Positions 1 through 11,647 of a stretch of DNA of 64,000 nt are shown here, one piece after another. The stretch is from Trachipleistophora hominis (taxonomy: Eukaryota > Microsporidia > Pleistophoridae). Each line of letters starts with the position of its first letter. Positions within the stretch are counted from its first letter, which is position 1. Under the pieces are notes generated by a model. The model did no database searches, was not told the origin of the DNA, and saw only the letters and a list, made by a program, of their open reading frames with translations. The translations under genes and the position numbers were made by a program. The stretch is taken from the NCBI GenBank assembly GCA_000316135.1, contig JH993952.1:31444-95443 (forward strand), read 5' to 3'.

Positions 1-1052
1 AAGCTTATTGCTGGCTTTAATACGATCTTATGGTACATTAAGTCGATAACAAGATGAACAAAGTAAATTATTAACTGGCGTTTCATAACTAATATAGGCA
101 TACCAACACGTATTTTCATGTTATAACTCGTAGGATATTATTAATTACCACAGTAAAAACATTAGTTCCTATCAATCATCTATTTATCAGAAAAAATTTT
201 TCATGAATTTTATTTTTTTGAGTGTTTAAAGATGCTTTTTGTTACAAAAAGTTATATTTTTCCAAAAAGCAATCTAAAATAACCAAATGAAACTTTCTGA
301 AATACAGACCTTACACAAATAATGGATCAAAGTTTGCGCTATTTCAGATATTAGCACATTTACCAATTTTACTAATGTTATAAATTGATATTTAAAACTA
401 TCTTTATATGATCGCGGACAAGTTTGCAGTTTCTTATAGCAGAAAGAGGATCAACTAGTCTCAATAACTGAAAATTCACCACTAAAAAAGCGATACTAGC
501 AAATAACGCACAACAGGCAGTGATGTTTTTTCCAGCAAAGGATGGACTACAGAGTAAAATACATCAAAATATAGAAACTCAAATTTTTTGAAATGTGCCT
601 GATGAGATTATTAATTATTGAAAAAAGAGCTGAATATGTGTACGTAGCAGAAACGTATTGAATAGTATTAATACACACTCAAGTAAACAACGCATTGTTT
701 TTTATTCATATTGTATTATTGTCCAAAAGGATATCAACTTTGTTCATATAATGCATTCAGCATAAATCTTCAGCTCTTTCCTAAAAACATAAAATTTATT
801 ATGTAGTGCTGAGGACTAATACGTAAATGCCATTTTCTATGCGCTATGTGTTTGAACTTGCAAGTAGAGTTGAAAACTAACAGAAAGTGTGCCAAGTTTA
901 AGGCCTTAATATTAAAAACATTTGATGTCATCAATTGGTTTCAATAAATTAACTGTTTTACGAAAAACAAACAAAAATTATTCTCGAAAAAAGATATTGT
1001 TCATATCATTTTGAACGTTTAAAGCTATAAAAGGAAAGAAAATTTTAGCTAC
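1..1052. other. AT-rich non-coding stretch
   Basis: No open frame of meaningful length, RNA gene or clear repeat copy was seen. It leads into the broken LRR gene that begins at about 1053. Confidence 0.5.
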
Positions 1053-3058
1053 ATGGTATATTTTAGAAATTTATTAATAGTAAGTCAGTTAGTTTGCATG
1101 GTTTCCAGGATCCAAGCAAACAGTAACGATTCAAAAGAGATTTACACAAGCGAGAGATTTACAAAAGACTTGGCAAATTTGAAATTACCGTCAAAACAGG
1201 AAGTTGGTGACCAATATGTCAAAATTGTAATAACATTTTAGTATCGAACGTCGAAGTTATCTTTGAAGAACTAGGACCGAATGACGATGCGAATAATTTT
1301 CTTTCCAAATGCCTGAAGGAGATACAGCTGATCTATGAGACAGATGATTATGGTTTGTATTTTTCTAGTCAACAGGAAGACAGTACCGAGCCAGAAGAAG
1401 GATTTGTAGTTTTTATACAGAACGAAAACATGAAAATAGCAAAGCATCTTTTAAAACTAGTCAAAGACGTATATTTGACGGTTCATATTCGCAGTCCTCA
1501 TAAATATTTATCCAGTTTTCTCCATGTTGAGCAACTTGGTTCTTTTATTACAGGCTTGTGTGCCGAATATTGTATCAATGAGAGAAATCAGGCATCATTG
1601 GCGCGCCCAAAAGTTATTAATAAGAGGGAGGTGATAAACTGCACAAGTTGAAAACATTGAAACTAGTCAACATAGAAGTTCCAAATGAACTATTGAAAAT
1701 ATTGAGCGATAATACGCTGTTAGAAAATTTGATTTTCATAAACTGCGTTTTTACCGATACACTGTGCATCAATAAGAAAAATCGCTTGATAGATATTGAA
1801 TTTTCAAATTCATATAAGACTATTTGCTTAGAAATGTGTGATGTGGTTACAAACTATGATAAACTTTTGGCAAAATATTCTCCAGACTATAGACGACGAG
1901 TCTATATAAACGTGCAAAAATGTAAAAATTTAGGTAGGTTAGACGTGAGCTCTTCGAATAATACTTGTATTGTATATAAGGGCGACGGTTTAAGCCGCTT
2001 ACAAGAATTTTCATTGTGTTTGAAGGACAATGAATGGTTGCTTCCATCCGTTTTATGTCACAATATACAGCTGGAATATCTGTTGATCTTTGTTGAAAAC
2101 AATAATGATGCAGTAGATCGATTTTTAATGCAAATAGATACAACCAAACTTAAACATTTAGTTTTAAGGTACTTGGAATGTAGGAATTGCATAGATGTAT
2201 CTGACATTATGAAACAGAAACTTAACGCCTTGAGATTTTACAAATTGGTGCCACGAAATATGTGTTGACTTCGGACACGGACTGGTCCAGTGGTGAAATA
2301 AATATGAAAAAACTAAGGTCATTAAAAATCGAGTGTAAACGAATAGAAAGCGAATTTGTTCGAGCAACGACTCAACTAAAATCACTAACTGACTTATATA
2401 TAACGCTGCCATCCGACAGTACTAAAATTTATAAGGACTTTCTTACCAACTAGGTCGGAAGTAATCGCTAAAAGTGTTATTCGTTGATTCATCTATGCCT
2501 CTAAATAGTCTAAAAAAATCAAGAAGAAATTTTAAGAATTTAAAAGTGCTCAGCACGGGAAATATATTTGAATATCAACCAACAGAAAATGACGCGTACA
2601 ATATTGAAAAAGGATACGATGAACGATCTGGAAAAACATCGCCCGATTCATTCACTAGCGAAGATGTAATGTGTCCTTTCATTAAAGTTTTCTACTTTCA
2701 AGTAATTTTTCAAGTTGGTTTAGAGGCTTTTATACCACTTAATGTGTCGGAAGTTTTTGCCAATGTAGAAAAATTGGTGATAAAAAACAGTAAACCAACA
2801 GGAACCGTGTTATGTTTACAAAAAGCCACGAGTGATCAAAATCTAAATATGAAAAAAAGCATTACTGCGTTTATCGATACGTTTGTGAGAAAATATGGAC
2901 GAGTTAACGTGTTAGTTATCGACTGTGAAAATGAAAAGTCAGCGAAGCTATTTTTTTCAGATCTACTTAAGACTCATCTAACGGAATGGAAGTTAACTTC
3001 TCTGCGCTACGAGTGGTCTGAAAAGAACAATGAGAGGAAGGTAATTCAGGAATTTTAA
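1053..3058 (+). pseudogene. Broken leucine-rich-repeat (LRR) family gene
   Basis: Five consecutive same-strand open pieces (about 1053-1241, 1230-1651, 1648-2268, 2262-2453, 2474-3058) lie in frames 3, 2, 1, 3, 2 and together read like one protein. The first piece begins with a hydrophobic signal-like stretch. The later pieces carry irregular LRR-like units, such as LKTLKLVNIEVPNELLKIL and LRSLKIECKRIESEF. The segment between 1241 and 1355 is also open in the second frame (reading KEIQLIYETDDYG), so the first junction is a frameshift, not a gap. The later breaks are not at obvious homopolymers, so I read this as a decayed member of the family that also contains the loci at 38.3-41.2 kb and 43.3-46.1 kb. 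Function is unknown; LRR families in microsporidia are lineage-specific and some are secreted. The AT-rich codon use resembles the other LRR loci and differs from the conserved genes. Confidence 0.65.
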
Positions 3059-3081
3059 AGGTAAAAAGTTTCTATTTTGTA

Positions 3082-3193
3082 ATTTTTTTTGAAAAACATA
3101 TTTAATTAATTATTCAACATTCCATCCAACACCTATTTAACATGCTCTTCCTAGTGTGCTAGCACCTACCATACCCAACTGCCCTTGTTTCAG
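3082..3193 (-). repeat. SINE-like element, family A, near full length
   Basis: On the minus strand it reads from a CTGAAACAAGGG head through GGTGCTAGCACACTAGGAAG to the family tail with AATTAATTAAA and a terminal A-run (seen as T-run at 3082-3090). It begins 24 bp after the stop of the broken LRR gene. I saw no convincing target-site duplication here because both flanks are T-rich. Confidence 0.7.
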
Positions 3194-5255
3194 GATTTTT
3201 TAAGTCTTTATCAACTTTTTCAAATTTTCAAGTAAATCATCAACTATGCCAGGTATTGGCCATGTTGTATTTTTAATTAAGTTAATTATTCTAAACTCGT
3301 TCCAAGCATCGTATTACACTCGTAACAGGTCTGAATGGCCGAAAAGAATGTTTTTACTTTGTTAAAATGATTATTTTTTTCTATTATCACAACATGAAAC
3401 AATCACAAAATACAACAAAAAATGAAAAGATATAATACGACTATGGAAAAACGAGAAGTTATGTGCATTTAATAATAACAAGACAAACCAGAAACATAAA
3501 ATACAGCGGCAAATAAATACATTAATATCAAGAAAGGTAAGAAAACGTTTGATATAAACTAATTGATAACAAGGAAAAATAACGAAGAAAATCTATCATC
3601 AAAGATAGTTTACTTCATATATAAACATAAAATAGAATATATTATTGGAGAAACAATATTTAAACATGGCGAATGACTAGGGATTCCCGCATATAGCACT
3701 TTTTCAACTACAAGTTAGTTTAATTATTTTTTTACTTACAACACTTGACTAAAAACACTCTTCTGGTCTTCTGAGACCGGCCATGGCCACGATTTTTAGT
3801 TTGTAGAAATAAATTACAACCTCCAGTGAAAAAATTGCGCACGTAATATACTATTTGACTCGATCGTGTTATGGTTAAACAGAACAAGACCTAAAATTAC
3901 ATCATCGTTGCTGTAATTATGTTGAACTATTTATGTTACTCTGAAACCTTTAACCATTTGTAAATAAAAATTTAATAATTTCAAATGGCAACTAATGTAG
4001 AAGCGAATTAGAAATTTATCGTCATATATTTTGTCGAACAAAAATAATCAAAATTTTCACCTACTTGATAGATATAAATGGCAATAAAACAATATTTAAA
4101 TACAAGTAGTACACTTTTGTATACTACAATGTTATATTAATGTATATTTGATAACATTTTTCTTTTTTATTATTAACTTCGTTCCATATCTGTTATTTTC
4201 CATTATTTTATTACTCAGTAGGAACTAGAAATTAATTATCGGCTGGCGTCGGCTCTATCTAAATAACATTGATCAAGACAGTCCTTATGCTTCGAAACAT
4301 GAAAAGTAAACGATGATTTCTAGCTTTTATGTCCTTTAAAAATGTATAATAAATGCTTTTTATTTAATTGCGAACTAATCAACTAGCTTGTAAGTTCATT
4401 TTTCTCATAACATTGATGATACTTTCCCCAAAAATATGTGTTATTTACAAAATAATGTAAATTAGCTACAATTATTTCATCCAAAAATATTTTTTCATAT
4501 ATTTACGATGAATAACATGTTTACAAATTCCATGGTAGCAAAATTTTTTCATTTATAATCGGATCATAAATTCGTAAAACACCGCCACGATTTTTAAAAG
4601 GTAACGTTATATTATAAATTTAGTAACTATCATAGGATAAACAATCAGGTTTGCATCTCACAATTTGAATATTTGTTTTGAATTCTTAAAAACGTAATTA
4701 TTCATTGCTTTACATTGCGATGAACAAATTAAAATGTCTTTGTTTGGTATCACTACCGATAACCACTAGGTATAAACATAAAATAAGAGGATCTGTCATT
4801 AATTTTTAATTCCTGCCATTCGCTTCATTACCAAACGTTTTTATATCCTACATCCATAAATGGAAAGTAAAATAACGCTGGCCGGTACCTGACGGGCGTT
4901 TTAGCAACGAGATTACCGTAAATAAATACGATAACATAATCGTATCGGTACAGTTCTTCTCATGAAATTTAAACATTTACAATTAAATACGTTACATGTT
5001 TAATGGGCTGGTGCGAAAAGCAGCATGGATCGTATTAATAGGTATTAAGAAAAATTAATTATGTGAAGTGTTAATTAAACGAACTTACAATAAAAAAAGA
5101 AAGATTAATGCGCATAAACAAAAAACCAAAAAGTATTTAAAGAAAAAAAATGCATTAAACAGCCAACGTTTGTCCACGAGCAAAATTTGTATTTCGTTGT
5201 GTAAAGAATATAATTAAGAATTAAATATCGAACGCAAAAAGAAATAAAAGGCGTA
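3194..5255. other. AT-rich intergenic region with retroposon copies
   Basis: No gene recognised. Apart from the SINE-like copy at 3700-3803 and the target duplication at 5246-5255, I see only AT-rich sequence. Confidence 0.5.
3700..3803 (-). repeat. SINE-like element, family A, full length
   Basis: Minus-strand copy with the head CGTGGCCATGGCCGG, the hairpin GGTC-tcagaa-GACC, then CAGAAGAGTG and the tail ATAATTAAACTAACTTGTAG followed by a short A-run at 3704-3700. No clear target-site duplication was found. Confidence 0.7.
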
Positions 5256-5296
5256 GCAATATGAAGGAGATAATTTAACTGACTTTTAGTAAAATA
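5256..5296 (+). repeat. SINE-like element, family A, 5'-truncated
   Basis: Only the tail is present: ATGAAGGAGATAATTTAACT then GACTTTTAGTAAAA. It is flanked by AAAAGGCGTA at 5246-5255 and 5297-5306, a 10 bp direct repeat that looks like a target-site duplication. 5' truncation with a target duplication is the hallmark of LINE-type retroposition. Confidence 0.75.
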
Positions 5297-5497
5297 AAAA
5301 GGCGTAATGACCATTCAAACCAAGACTTACAAACTGAGCATTAAACGTATCTCCGATACAAAACCACAATGTTCTGGCCAGAAAATCAAAGTAGTCCTTA
5401 AAACATGCATAAAATGCGTCTACAGAAAAAACAACGCGCCGAACACGGCCCATCAACAGACCAAGAACATCAAATCAACGTGTCTAATACAAACGCT

Positions 5498-7480
5498 TTA
5501 TTTTACGGAGTACCCGTCAAGACAAAACAGGTCCAAGATGAACAGCGGCCATCTATCATTCAAATCCATGCCGTACCGCACATCACGTAATTTCATCCTC
5601 AACTCTGCACCAACACGCTCGTCCATCTTTTGTACCACGTGCACTGCCCGTTTCAGCTCTCTTTCGTATCCAAGGCGCACGTTTCTGCCCTCAAGGGCGC
5701 TCAGCAGCCCACGAGCTGCATGAACGAGATTATCAACGCTGTGCACTGAACAAAAGACTACGATCTGCTCCTTGTGAACGACCGTGCAGCCGAAGGGGGC
5801 ACTTATGACCAGTTGGTCATCCGCAAGCACGTACTCACATTTAGTACCAGGCACTGCCAGGAATCGTTCGTAATACGCGCATTTATTGCCGGTCACGAGC
5901 AGCACCAAATTCTTTGTCTCGTCCGGCACGTGCTCAGCGTACCGCTCGAGAGCGCTGAGCAGGAACGTTCTAACGTGCTCGTTCTTCTCCTTGCAGTAGC
6001 GCTTTACACTCACGAACAGCGCAATTTCTACAAGTTCTGTGATACCACCCGTGAGAATGCGTTCTACCAGATCATGCAGCTCTGCACCGCACAGCTCGAG
6101 AATGTCAACAAAATACCAAAACACCTTGACATCGCTAACCTCAGCACAGCTCGCCATAACGTGCGCCTTTACATTCTCAACCACGGCGCTGTCTACGGCC
6201 TGTCCCCTCCTGGTCTTGTGCCAAACACTCGCCCTCATTAAATACGCGTTGTACTCGTCCACCCGCATAACGCTGCGTTCATCAAGCGTTAGCATTTCGT
6301 GCTCCGCCTTCATGCACGAGTACGCCCGGCCGGCCACGCTTTCCAAGTTAAACGGCTGGGCGGTTATCCTGCAGCTCAGCAGCATGCGATAAAACGTGCA
6401 CGTACTGAAACGGTCTGTAGGCAGAACATCAACGGGCGTTTTCGTAACTGCTGCAACGAACAGAGCACTCTCCGTGTCCGGGCACGTAAGAATGACCGCC
6501 TTATTTTCAGGCGTAATGAGCATGCGCAGCAGGGTATGCATGCGTCCTCTATACGTGTCTGTGCTCGTTACGTCTTTGAAATACGCGAGCTCATCCTGCA
6601 ACACTGCGCTCTTCTCCTTCTCCGTCATTACGAGGTCGTTCTTTATTTCGTTGAAGACCGCCGTTCTTACCTGTTCTGCTTGACCAAGGGCCGCACTGGT
6701 CGTGTTAATCTGATGATCAGGGCCGTTGCCATTCGCACGTACCCCTCGCATGCCCTCCCTGTCAAGCGTTCCCCTGTCTAAGGTCTTCTCCAGCACGAGC
6801 GCTACCAACTCGTAATTCTTGGCCCGCAATGCATTGCCGAGCAACACCTCCAAATCAACGAGCTCAGTGTACTTCTTGAGGCACAGCCCCAGTATGCGGT
6901 TATCGCCGCATTTCATGAGCTCATTCACCAGGCCAGCATCCTCAAACGCATGATGCATCTCCTGATAGATAAGCGCATGTAACACATTCATAACCAGCGG
7001 TGCACACTCTCCACTACGCAGCATCTCCATCAGGAAGGTACTCGTCATTTCCACGTAATAATCGATCTCTTCAAAAAGTTCGTCGTTGCTCGTCGCACTC
7101 TCGTACCGCACAAATATAAAATACAGCATATAAAGAAAACGTTCACGTTGTACGCGGTTGACCGGGGCATGCACGTTCTCCAGTCGTACACGTATCGTGC
7201 CCGCCACAATTTCTATGAATTGGCACACCACGCGGAAATTAAAGTCGTTGCACGTGTATAGCATGTCCATCATCGTTGTATAAATCTTGTTGAGGTATTC
7301 TACGTCCATGTTAAGCTGCTTTTTGAGAGCAAGGCCTACGGCGTTCTTTAAGAATACGAATGTAAGGGTGTGGTCCTGTTTAAGGAGCTCTAAGCTTTCC
7401 TGTTGGATTGCAGGGTCAGCAAGCAGAGGGGTGAGTGCTGTTGGCAATTTGTTGGTCTCTAATGCTTGTTTTAAGGACAT
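5498..7480 (-). CDS. Large helical protein, possibly HEAT/karyopherin-like
   Basis: This 660-residue protein has no motif I can name with certainty. It is rich in amphipathic helices throughout, with no signal peptide or membrane segment. The N-terminus (a DPAIQQESLELLKQ helix followed by FLKNAVGLALKK) faintly recalls the first HEAT repeats of importin-beta type karyopherins, which would make it a nuclear transport factor, but the length is short for that family and I regard this as a guess. The frame could start 13 codons further up at 7519; I chose the ATG at 7480 because a CCC motif (ACCCTCACA) lies about 17 bases upstream. Codon use is GC-rich, like the conserved genes of the window. Several long open frames on the opposite strand are shadows of this biased codon use. 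Confidence 0.8.
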   Translation of the reverse strand: MSLKQALETNKLPTALTPLLADPAIQQESLELLKQDHTLTFVFLKNAVGLALKKQLNMDVEYLNKIYTTMMDMLYTCNDFNFRVVCQFIEIVAGTIRVRLENVHAPVNRVQRERFLYMLYFIFVRYESATSNDELFEEIDYYVEMTSTFLMEMLRSGECAPLVMNVLHALIYQEMHHAFEDAGLVNELMKCGDNRILGLCLKKYTELVDLEVLLGNALRAKNYELVALVLEKTLDRGTLDREGMRGVRANGNGPDHQINTTSAALGQAEQVRTAVFNEIKNDLVMTEKEKSAVLQDELAYFKDVTSTDTYRGRMHTLLRMLITPENKAVILTCPDTESALFVAAVTKTPVDVLPTDRFSTCTFYRMLLSCRITAQPFNLESVAGRAYSCMKAEHEMLTLDERSVMRVDEYNAYLMRASVWHKTRRGQAVDSAVVENVKAHVMASCAEVSDVKVFWYFVDILELCGAELHDLVERILTGGITELVEIALFVSVKRYCKEKNEHVRTFLLSALERYAEHVPDETKNLVLLVTGNKCAYYERFLAVPGTKCEYVLADDQLVISAPFGCTVVHKEQIVVFCSVHSVDNLVHAARGLLSALEGRNVRLGYERELKRAVHVVQKMDERVGAELRMKLRDVRYGMDLNDRWPLFILDLFCLDGYSVK

Positions 7481-7519
7481 TGATAGTTTTTTGTGAGGGT
7501 AAAAAAATGAGGAATACAA

Positions 7520-8551
7520 ATGTAGGGATACGTAATAGAAAAGGCAATTATTAGGGAAGATGTGCGTACTAATAATATGATAAGATAAAATGCATAATAA
7601 ATGATTAGAGAAAAGGTTATGGTAATTATTAAGAATGGTGCACGCATTATAAATATAATACTATAAATGGTATAGGAATAGGTAATTATAAGGACGTACT
7701 ATCCTTAACGATATTGTAGAGTAAATTAGATTAGAATGATTAAGATAAGGATTGAACAATAATAACGTATGTATAACGCAAGTAATGCGTATATTATGGA
7801 AGTGCAGTCTTATAAAACAACAAATTAACCAATCAGCTTGCGAGTTGTCTTTTTATTAACAGAAAAACTAAACGATTGAGTATCAACCATGAACTAAAGA
7901 ATGATGGCTATGGTTGTTCGTAAAGGACCAGAAAAATGCTCATAATGAAACTATGGGTATAAATAAAAGAACTTTTGTAAAAAAATAAACGAAAGTAATG
8001 CGATCATTGTAATGTATAATTACTAACGTACAATGCAGAATAACGAAGTATTATTGTCGTGGTGTTCATGCAACATTACCATCGTGCTAAATATGATAAT
8101 TATTTTCTTTCCTCATGTTAGACATGATAAATAAAGACTTAGTTTATGGCAATTATCCTTACTAAAAGAGATTGTTTGCCACAGCGCTACGAGTAACGAT
8201 TTAAATAACAGAGATTTATTAATCTTGGTATAAAACAATTATTAACTAACAATTGTTATTGTATAACGTATTTATTTGGTAGAATTAACAATGCAATAAA
8301 ACAAAATAGAGTGTTGTTATACATGGCAGGTATAACGATACATAGGAATGAAAATGTCCTGGTACCTATAAACGAGCTGATATAAGTGGTAACTGACATA
8401 AGGTGTACATTATTATTGTTACAACCTATAAACACGTATTATAATAGAAAATATTGCAATTGAATGTTAGTTCTAATCACCATTTCATCGACCATTCTCT
8501 AATTCTTGCTCATCCCCAATTATAACACCTACCAATATTTTTAACCCCAGA
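7520..8551. other. AT-rich intergenic region with degraded repeats
   Basis: No gene seen. It contains a minus-strand copy of a dispersed motif (7830-7856, reading AAAAAGACAACTCGCAAGCT on the minus strand) and a degraded SINE-like head at 7888-7940. Confidence 0.5.
7888..7940 (+). repeat. SINE-like element, family A head fragment
   Basis: The sequence CCATGAACTAAAG then GGCTATGGTTGTTC and GGACCAGAAAAATG matches the 5' head of family A as seen at 30522. The tail is degraded or absent. Confidence 0.5.
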
Positions 8552-8833
8552 ATGTTCTTTCTCATAAAAAAGCCCGCATGGCTCGACATAGCAAAAACGC
8601 GCGAAATGGAAAGAGCAAGACGGTACGAGATAGGCATGAAAGGCAGTCGTACAAACACTAAATTTATAAAAAAGGATGATAAATATTACTTGAAGGTGGG
8701 TGATAAATGGTTGGAGATGAAGGGGGTTGGGATGAAAGAATTGATGGTTGTTAAGGATGGTGTTTGTGTGGGGGTGGTGGATGAGAAGTGGTTGTTGGGG
8801 ATGGTTAAGATGGATGAACAACAAAGAGAGTAA
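8552..8833 (+). CDS. Small unknown protein
   Basis: A 93-residue, lysine-rich protein with no recognised domain, no clear signal peptide and no membrane segment; the second half is unusually rich in valine, glycine and lysine (KWLEMKGVGMKELMVVKDGV). The ATG is preceded by AACCCCAGA, the C-run start context seen at many genes of this window, which is the main reason I accept it. An overlapping minus-strand frame of similar length lacks that context and reads as proline/histidine-rich low complexity, so I take it as a shadow. Function unknown. Confidence 0.55.
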   Translation: MFFLIKKPAWLDIAKTREMERARRYEIGMKGSRTNTKFIKKDDKYYLKVGDKWLEMKGVGMKELMVVKDGVCVGVVDEKWLLGMVKMDEQQRE

Positions 8834-8942
8834 TGAGAGAATGGATAGTATGTGTTTTTAAGATTCAAATGAGCAATGTTGATGGTTAATGAGAGAATGG
8901 ATAGTACATGTTTTTAAGATTTAGATAAACAATGTTGATTAC
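8832..8942 (+). repeat. Tandem duplication of about 55 bp
   Basis: TAATGAGAGAATGGATAGTA followed by TTTTTAAGATT and AATGTTGATG occurs twice back to back (8832-8886 and 8887-8942). It starts at the stop codon of the small ORF, so it duplicates its 3' region. Confidence 0.8.
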
Positions 8943-9687
8943 TAATGAAGGACGAGAAATGGTTATTTAATAGAAAATATAAAGAGTCTGATTGAAATTT
9001 ATGGTATGACCAAGTTAATGAAAGAAAACGAGCTATGACTGAACATGATGCACTGTTACGATTAATAATATGCGTGTGAGTAAGATTCGGGTGATGTGAA
9101 AGTTAAAAAATTTGATCGTAATATCCTTTTCAGCAAAATATTATAATTTTGGAAATAAAATGGTGCGTTGTAACGGTATTGCGTATCGAATTATGTACAG
9201 CTCGTGTTAATATGATTGATGGATACAATATTAATTCAACAATAAATAATAATTAGGTTTTAATAGTACGAATGTCTAATTAATAGAATTAATAAATAAT
9301 CCATTATCCTTACTTGCAAAAGATAATTTAATCACAGTTTTATTATTATGCTGATTACCCGTCTCATTCTATTTATAAACTGCGGGTTAAGTTGATGTAG
9401 TTATAATACAATGTACTCTTGATCGGTTGCCATTTTTTAACGTTTTAGGTTTTTTACCCCGATTTTGTTTACCAGTATAGCTCAAAAAATAGATCTTTAG
9501 CTTGCAACTATTACATCCTTGTATAACATTGGTAAAAGATTTTAGAATGAGTATCTTGAAATAAAAATTACGTAATAATACTCTCATTTTTTGTTAACCA
9601 GTGAAAGTAAATTTCATGTTTTTCGTAAACTGACCAATTCGGTTTATGGATTATATTTTTATTAATATGGATGGTTCATGATGATAT

Positions 9688-9767
9688 TTGTTGGCCCGGA
9701 GCCAACCTCCTCTATTTAATCACTTAAATAAATACCCCTTATGTTGCAACATGTATCGGCCCAACAA
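9688..9767 (+). mobile_element. MITE-like element, copy 1
   Basis: An 80 bp repeat with terminal inverted repeats TTGTTGGCC / GGCCCAACAA and a core of CTCTATTTAATCACTTAAAT. Two further copies lie at 11568-11647 and 14272-14350 (inverted). TGATAT occurs on both sides and may be a target duplication. Confidence 0.6.
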
Positions 9768-10184
9768 GCTTGATATAATGGAAGAAGACATAACTAATTG
9801 TGAAATAGAAATTCGAATGTTAGAAAAACTAATGATTTTGTGTAGTTCAGCATTTTTTTGTAAAATAAATTAATTATACTTTGTTATGTTTGTTTTAACA
9901 TAACAATATCACGGAACAAATTTGCAGCGAACAATCAAAAATGCTGAAGTGTTGTAATGACATCATAGTTATGGTTTAATTACAGAATACTGCTATTTCA
10001 TCTCTTTCTTGCGTTATTTATTTCTCCATAGATAAGAAATGATTGGTGAATCACAGTTTACGGTAACTTATATTTATCGATTAGTTCCATCATGGAACAG
10101 CCAATAAAAAATTACCACCAGAAATAAAGGATTGAGATAAGTATAGCTCTGCTAAAACACAATTTTAATGTTTGTCGTTGTCCA

Positions 10185-10240
10185 TGATATCATGTATGGC
10201 TTAGTTGGTAAAAGTGGCCTGATTTCCAATCTTTTAAACA
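10185..10240 (+). pseudogene. tRNA-Gly(TCC)-like 5' half, relic
   Basis: TATGGCTTAGTTGGTAAAAG is a near-perfect tRNA D-arm with A-box, and it is followed by CCTGATTTCCAATC, an anticodon arm whose loop would carry TCC (glycine). The 3' strand of the anticodon stem is broken (TCTTT instead of TCAGG) and no normal T-arm follows, so this is not a functional tRNA. It may be a decayed tRNA gene or the head of another tRNA-derived retroposon. Confidence 0.5.
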
Positions 10241-10849
10241 TATTTTCGTTCATATGTTTGTATACCTGTAGATGAAATTTTACTTTGTTTCGTTTTGTGG
10301 CTATAGGCTATTTTTTCATGTTTTCAAGCATATTTATTCTTATTTCATACTCAATCTATTTACTTCCTTTTTCATGTAATTTATATGTAAAACGGTAAGT
10401 TCTTAATTTTAACCGTCACAATGCAATAAAATATACTTATTTTCCAAAATCAATAATACAATGTATAATAAGTCTCAAATATCATTATAGTTGTTGTTTA
10501 AAGAAGAGATCCTAGTTAATTTGACATTTTGTCGTAATAATATTGACAATAACAATATGTTATAATTATTAAAGATGTTTCACTCTTTTTATTCACATAT
10601 ATTTGCAAATAGAAAAATCATCCAGTTCTGTTAATTAATACTTATCGGATATTAATGCTATAATTAAAAAAAAAGTGGTTTTATTCCAAAATGGCGGTGT
10701 GTTACATTAATATATGTAGTTGATGAACTGGCACATGTCAGGTATATACACCAAGTTAAATACTATTTTTAGATCAAAATAAAATGAAAATAGCATATAC
10801 TGTTGTTAAAATGATCACCATTATGATATATCATCAGTATTAATGAAAC

Positions 10850-11170
10850 TGCAACTTACAAGTTGATCAATCAATTTGTAAAAAACATCGACTATTTTTA
10901 TTTCACATTTTTGTAGGAAATTAAAAGTTATATATTGTTATGCAATTCTCATGTTTATGAACTCACTTAGCAGTTAATTGCGAATAGGTTCTGTGAAAAT
11001 GTCACCTACCTGTTAAAGATTAATTTCCTAATCAATCTCTAGAGAAAGGGCGCAAATTGTTGGAAATATTTTAGATAAGGTGGAATGAAACTAAGTAAGA
11101 ACAAAAACTGTGTCAAAAGATGCTTATTTGTTTTTCCGTTTCATAAGTGGAATAGCACAGCATGCATAAT
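10850..11170 (+). repeat. Degenerate dispersed repeat of about 320 bp, copy 1
   Basis: Stretches such as TTCTCATGTTTATGAACTCA, GTGAAAATGTCACC and TTCATAAGTGGAATAG align in the same order with 13735-14110. The second copy carries a nested SINE-like insertion at 13870 that this copy lacks. No coding potential was seen. Confidence 0.55.
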
Positions 11171-11180
11171 AATAAAGAGA

Positions 11181-11220
11181 CAACCTGCAAGCTGGTTGAT
11201 CGGTTCTCAAAAAATTAATA
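11181..11220 (+). repeat. Short dispersed motif (ACAACTCGCAAG type)
   Basis: AAGAGACAACCTGCAAGCTG followed by GTTGATCGGTTCTC resembles 54592-54632 and, on the minus strand, 7830-7856 and 13286-13312. It is probably the edge of a larger mobile repeat. Confidence 0.5.
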
Positions 11221-11567
11221 CATTTTTTGTGAAAAAACAAAAATTATATGTTGTTATATAATTACAGTGCACTGAAGCTCACCCTGTAATTTTTTATTGA
11301 GGTGGTTAGCAAAAACATCAAACTGGCTAGGAACGTATCCTTGATTCCGTGGAAAAATGCAAAGTTAGATAAAATGAATAAAAAAAGATAAAGATAGGAG
11401 ACTTATAGGCTATGGTCGATGATCAATGCGCCAGGAGAGTTCGTTTAATAGTGTTGGTGTAGATACAAATTTAATTTAATAATTTTTCAAAAAAAAGACT
11501 GGCTGTAATTAATGAATATATTAAAATTCTCATAAAACAAAGCTTCCGTTTCATAAATGGAATGGTA

Positions 11568-11647
11568 TTGTTTGCCTGGAACCAACCTCATCTATTAAAT
11601 CACTTAAATAAATATCTCGTATGTTGTAACGTGTATCAGCCCAGCAA
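11568..11647 (+). mobile_element. MITE-like element, copy 2
   Basis: Diverged second copy of the 80 bp element at 9688, sharing AATCACTTAAATAAATA and the TATCAGCCCAGCAAG terminus. Confidence 0.6.

Noticed and set aside
5774..6781. Several plus-strand open frames of 117-160 codons inside the 5498-7480 gene
   Set aside because: They are antisense to a longer frame with coherent helical protein character and a C-run start; they arise from GC-rich third positions.
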